Source: an uncultured Clostridium sp.
Lineage (GTDB): Bacteria; Bacillota; Clostridia; TANB77; CAG-508
Direction of reading: 5' to 3'
Length of the DNA stretch: 25,245 nucleotides
Assembly (NCBI GenBank): GCA_902462295.1
Contig: CABQAZ010000022.1
Location: 1-25,245 of the forward strand
The notes under the pieces were generated by a model. That model worked only from the letters and a program-made list of their open reading frames with translations, was not told the origin of the DNA and did not search any database. Within the stretch, counting starts at the first letter, position 1; each line of letters opens with the position of its first letter. This document shows positions 22,295 through 25,245 of this stretch, in pieces. Made by a program: the position numbers and the translations under genes.

Positions 22295-23926
22295 TTGGAT
22301 TTATATACAATAAGAAGAGAGTTAATGTCAGGAAAGACAATATATGATTTGCCACTAAGAGTTACATATTATGCCAGAGTATCAACAGATAAGGAAGAAC
22401 AAAAGAATTCATTAGAAAACCAAGATATATATTATAAAAATAAAATCTTAGAAACACCAATGTGGACATTAGTGCATGGATATAGTGATAAAGGTATAAC
22501 AGGAACATCAACTAAAAAAAGACGTGATTTTAATGATATGATTGCTGATGGACTAAAGGATATGTATGACTTAATATTAACTAAAGAAGTATGTAGATTT
22601 GCAAGAAACACATTAGATACACTTCAATTAACAAGAAATTTATTAGCAAAAGGAAAGGGCGTTTTTTTTGAACTTGATAATATAAATACATTAGAACAAG
22701 AAGGAGAATTGAGACTTACAATAATGGCATCACTTGCTCAAGATGAGAGTAGAAGAATATCAGAAAGAGTAAAGTTTGGCTTCAAAAGGTCAATTGAAAA
22801 AGGAAGAGTTCTTGGAAATAATTCTATATGGGGATATGAAAAAAATAATTGTAAATTAGAAATGAATGAAGATGAAGCAAAAATAGTAAAAAGAATTTAT
22901 GAAATATATGCTACAGGAGATATAGGAATAAGAAAAATAGGAAAAAAACTAGCAGAAGAAGGAATATATACAAGAAAAGGAGAAGAATTTGCATACTCAA
23001 CAATAAAAAGTATATTAACAAACCCTAAATATAAAGGATTTTACTCTGGAAATAAAACAAGAGTAATAGATTTTATGACAAAACAAAGGGTTACATTAGG
23101 AGAGGATGAAATAGTTGAGTACAAGACTACAGAAGATGTTGTACCACAAATTGTTGATGATAAAATATGGGAAAGATGTAATGAAATCTTTAAAGAAAGA
23201 AGCAATAAGGCAAAAAGTGAAACATCAGGATATAATACAAAATATAAATATTCTGGGAAAATAGTTTGTAAAAAAGATGGACAAAGTTATTGGAGAACAA
23301 TAAGCAGAGGAAAAGAGTTTTGGCAATGTGCATTATATAAGAAAAAAGGCATAAGTGGTTGTTCAAATAATGTTAATATTTATACTGAAACATTAGATAA
23401 TGTTTTAAAGCAAATATTTGATGAACTATTTGTAAATAAAAAAAGTTATATAGAAGAATTAGTAGGTAAATGTGCAGAAGGTTTTAAGGATTGCTCTACT
23501 GAAATTGACATAGAAATGGTACAAAATAAGATTGAAGGATTAAAAAGAGAAAAGAAAAAACTTATAAAATTATATACAACAGAACTCATTGATGAAAAAG
23601 AATTTGAAGAAGAAAACAATGCATATAATGAAAAAATAATAAGTTGTGAAAATGAGTATCAACAACTTTTAATATCAAGAAAAGAAAATAGTATAGATGA
23701 GAAGATGGAGATTCTAAAGAAAAGTTTTGAAAAAGACATAGAATTTTATCATGGAATTCCTGATCAACTTGTTGATGTTATATTACAACAAATAAAAGTT
23801 GAGAAGATTGATGATACAGGATTAGCAAATTTAGAAATAATATTGAAAATAGGATTAACAGTTAATTTACTATATAAAAAGAAAAAAATAATTAAGTACA
23901 TAGAAAAGCAACAGGTTGCTAGTTAA
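22295..23926 (+). CDS. Large serine recombinase (element excisionase/integrase)
   Basis: The protein has 543 residues. The N-terminal resolvase-type catalytic domain (about 20-165) has the nucleophile Ser30 in YYARVSTDKEEQ, plus EVCRFARNTLDTL and ASLAQDESRRISERV, with the expected arginines. The recombinase DNA-binding domain follows (about 172-275, with IRKIGKKLAEEGI and ILTNPKYKGFYSG). A zinc-ribbon region carries Cys325 and two later cysteines, but the first pair is reduced to CKKDG, so metal binding may be incomplete. A coiled coil at about 405-475 (KIEGLKREKKKLIKLY) and a C-terminal tail complete the normal layout. It starts at TTG, 8 nt after a strong GGAGGT. In related elements this enzyme cuts attB and attP at a central dinucleotide and rejoins them. 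Confidence 0.93.
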   Translation: MDLYTIRRELMSGKTIYDLPLRVTYYARVSTDKEEQKNSLENQDIYYKNKILETPMWTLVHGYSDKGITGTSTKKRRDFNDMIADGLKDMYDLILTKEVCRFARNTLDTLQLTRNLLAKGKGVFFELDNINTLEQEGELRLTIMASLAQDESRRISERVKFGFKRSIEKGRVLGNNSIWGYEKNNCKLEMNEDEAKIVKRIYEIYATGDIGIRKIGKKLAEEGIYTRKGEEFAYSTIKSILTNPKYKGFYSGNKTRVIDFMTKQRVTLGEDEIVEYKTTEDVVPQIVDDKIWERCNEIFKERSNKAKSETSGYNTKYKYSGKIVCKKDGQSYWRTISRGKEFWQCALYKKKGISGCSNNVNIYTETLDNVLKQIFDELFVNKKSYIEELVGKCAEGFKDCSTEIDIEMVQNKIEGLKREKKKLIKLYTTELIDEKEFEEENNAYNEKIISCENEYQQLLISRKENSIDEKMEILKKSFEKDIEFYHGIPDQLVDVILQQIKVEKIDDTGLANLEIILKIGLTVNLLYKKKKIIKYIEKQQVAS

Positions 23927-23947
23927 AAGTCCATAAAGGGCTTTTTT
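23926..23947 (+). terminator. Terminator of the recombinase gene
   Basis: AAAGTCC (23926-23932) pairs with GGGCTTT (23938-23944), with one G-T pair and a 5-nt loop, followed by a run of Ts to 23947. The stem begins at the last base of the stop codon. Confidence 0.75.
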
Positions 23948-23977
23948 CTTAATATATGTAGAATATATAGAAAAAAA

Positions 23978-25245
23978 TCATGCTAAATTAAAAATAAATT
24001 TCCACCTTGACTTGGGAATTTGTGAGGTGGAAAAAAGTATCTGTTTAGGTCTGATCATATGAATAGAAGGTGCTGTTGCACGAAGTTTAACACCAAAGCG
24101 AGAACCTTGTTTAACCATTTCAGGTTCATCTAAAACTAGTTCATCGATTGAAGGAGTAACAATACCATAACCTTTTGTCTTTACTTCTTCTAGAGCATAT
24201 GAGATTTTATCATATTTCTTTTTAGTACAAGATAAATCATTCATAATAGAGAATAAGTCACCCTCATTTAAAATTTCCATGCCAGTCATTTCTGAAAGAA
24301 CATTATAAAATAATTCATCTTTTAATTGAATAGAAATGCAAACCTTACCAGTACCAAGCATTATATTATCAACTAAAGTTTTTGAAATTATGTCTGTTTT
24401 TTCAATTTGAGAAACGCAATTAGAAATATCTTTTAAAGCAGAAATATTTGTGAATGCATTTTGTAATTGTTCAAATAATTTGGATTTTAATGGATGAGAA
24501 AAATCTAAACCATCAATCCATTTAGGAAAACTAATCTTAATCTCATCAACAGGAAATTCATAAAGTAAATTAGCAAACATCGAATTAATATCATCTGCTG
24601 TTAGTTCTTCACAATTAATGGGTAAAACTTTTGTATTATATTTGTCAGATAATTGTATAGCTAATTCTCTAGTCTCAGGAGAAGATGGATTAGCAGAATT
24701 TAATAAAATAATAAAAGGTTTATTAATTGCACGAAGTTCACTAACAACACGTTCTTCAGCTTTTATATAATCATCACGAGGAATATCTGTAACACTACCA
24801 TCTGTAGTAATTAAAATTCCAATAGTAGAATGTTCCTCAATTACTTTTTTGGTACCAATTTCAGCAGCAGTTTCAAAAGGAATTTCTTCATCAGACCATG
24901 GTGTTTTTACCATTCTTGGCATATCATCCTCTAAATATCCAATTGCATTATCAACTAAATAGCCAACACAATCAACTAAGCGAGTTTTTAATTTTAAATT
25001 TTTATCTATTGTAATTTCTACAGCCTCATTAGGAACGAACTTTGGCTCTGTAGTCATTATTGTACGACCACCAGCACTTTGAGGTAATTCATCTTTTGCT
25101 CTTTCTTTTTTGTACTCATTATCTATATTTGGAATTACAAGTAAATCCATAAATTTCTTAATAAAAGTAGATTTTCCTGTTCTTACAGGTCCAACAACTC
25201 CAATATAAATATCACCATCAGTTCGTTTGGCTATATCTTGATATA
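23978..25245 (-). CDS. spoIVA: spoIVA, N-terminal and middle parts, interrupted (5' end outside window)
   Basis: SpoIVA is the ATPase that forms the basement layer of the spore coat on the mother-cell side of the forespore and is also needed for the cortex. The window lacks only the first few codons. Landmarks are the Walker A motif GVVGPVRTGKST (about 25170-25205), MTTEPKFVPNEA, VDCVGYLVDNAIGY, EHSTIGILITTDGS and, near the break, EPEMVKQGSRFGVKLRATAP. From about 24054 onward the frame runs into the element, adding about 25 foreign residues (RPKQILFSTSQIPKS and so on) before TGA at 23978, so the unjoined product lacks the C-terminal polymerisation domain. The 3' part is at 20700-20978. Together they encode about 490 residues, the normal SpoIVA length. 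Confidence 0.95.
   Translation of the reverse strand, partial: YQDIAKRTDGDIYIGVVGPVRTGKSTFIKKFMDLLVIPNIDNEYKKERAKDELPQSAGGRTIMTTEPKFVPNEAVEITIDKNLKLKTRLVDCVGYLVDNAIGYLEDDMPRMVKTPWSDEEIPFETAAEIGTKKVIEEHSTIGILITTDGSVTDIPRDDYIKAEERVVSELRAINKPFIILLNSANPSSPETRELAIQLSDKYNTKVLPINCEELTADDINSMFANLLYEFPVDEIKISFPKWIDGLDFSHPLKSKLFEQLQNAFTNISALKDISNCVSQIEKTDIISKTLVDNIMLGTGKVCISIQLKDELFYNVLSEMTGMEILNEGDLFSIMNDLSCTKKKYDKISYALEEVKTKGYGIVTPSIDELVLDEPEMVKQGSRFGVKLRATAPSIHMIRPKQILFSTSQIPKSRWKFIFNLA
23999..24033. repeat. Subterminal inverted repeat of the element
   Basis: TTTCCACCT (23999-24007) and AGGTGGAAA (24025-24033) are perfect 9-bp inverse copies 17 nt apart, ending 5 nt before the attachment arm. No equivalent is seen at the left end. 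It may be a binding site for an accessory factor. Confidence 0.5.
24038..24061. other. Right attachment site of the spoIVA element
   Basis: The arm TATCTGTTTAG (24038-24048) is followed after 5 nt by the shared core ATCATATG (24054-24061), then spoIVA sequence. Joined to the left end, the two arms lie symmetrically 24 nt apart. The centre of symmetry falls on TG at 24060-24061, the last two bases of the core. Confidence 0.85.

Larger units (their letters stand above)
20979..24061. mobile_element. 3,083-bp serine-recombinase element interrupting spoIVA (skin-like)
   Basis: The element lies between two copies of ATCATATG (20971-20978 and 24054-24061). Removing exactly 3,083 bp joins the spoIVA halves in frame through the conserved sequence APSIHMIK. 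Its cargo is a promoter, a nucleotidyltransferase/HEPN pair, a short degenerate frame, a 50-codon ORF and a large serine recombinase, all on the plus strand, opposite to spoIVA. This parallels the sigK 'skin' elements and other elements that interrupt sporulation genes and are removed by their own serine recombinase in the mother cell. Regulated excision is inferred. A plain insertion that abolishes sporulation is the alternative. The left interior (21001-21090) shows no feature I recognise. Confidence 0.9.

Noticed and set aside
23978..24053. Natural C terminus of a shorter SpoIVA
   Set aside because: The last 25 or so residues match no SpoIVA, they are encoded by element DNA, and the true C terminus is found intact at 20700-20978.
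20979..24061. Simple insertion sequence or group II intron in spoIVA
   Set aside because: There is no DDE transposase, no reverse transcriptase and no terminal inverted repeats with target duplication of the usual kind. The 8-bp core with inverted arms and a large serine recombinase explain the boundaries better.
1..25245. tRNA, rRNA and CRISPR arrays
   Set aside because: No cloverleaf-like segments, ribosomal RNA signatures or regularly spaced repeats were seen on either strand.

Overview
This 25.2 kb window is very AT-rich DNA that uses the standard code (TGG for Trp, TGA as stop). It carries spoIVA, a gene of endospore formers. Low GC, strong AGGAGG ribosome sites, TTG starts and clostridial-type accessory genes point to an anaerobic spore-forming Firmicute, probably an uncultured member of the Clostridia. 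I cannot name a species.

Layout. (1) 1-5000 is a decaying accessory zone. It holds a GNAT-DUF402 fusion, two successive integrase N-terminal remnants, a YhcG-type PD-(D/E)XK nuclease, a frameshifted membrane-protein gene, an SEC-C zinc-motif fragment, a RhuM-like pseudogene and a small GNAT. (2) 5100-8500 holds small single-function genes: a GNAT and a zinc-ribbon protein bracketed by a 52-bp direct repeat, a TetR repressor with its own promoter and operator, a histidine phosphatase and a Nudix hydrolase. (3) 8561-8748 and 16784-16964 are two copies of one structured non-coding RNA, with an identical 47-nt core and covarying closing stems. (4) Between them lie an ABC ATPase and a large FtsX-type permease, mutL immediately after the permease, a P-type Ca2+ ATPase and a self-regulated XRE repressor. 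(5) 17030-20647 looks like a regulated operon: XRE regulator, attenuator-like terminator, MazG-like protein, HhH protein, radical-SAM enzyme, a 21-residue Lys-rich peptide, and a radical-SAM/SPASM enzyme with a PqqD-like front domain. It is a candidate gene set for a ribosomally made, radical-SAM-modified peptide.

(6) The most striking feature is at 20700-25245. spoIVA, encoding the spore-coat morphogenetic ATPase, is split in two by a 3,083-bp element bounded by an 8-bp direct repeat (ATCATATG). The element carries a large serine recombinase with a small upstream ORF, and a nucleotidyltransferase/HEPN pair typical of toxin-antitoxin modules. Joining the two spoIVA halves at the repeat restores a continuous, in-frame protein across a conserved stretch (APSIHMIK). 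Joining the element ends creates a site with 11-bp inverted arms centred on the repeat, as expected for attP of a large serine recombinase. This is the architecture of the sigK 'skin' element, but in spoIVA. It suggests that the gene is rebuilt by programmed excision, most likely in the mother cell during sporulation. Excision itself is inferred, not shown.
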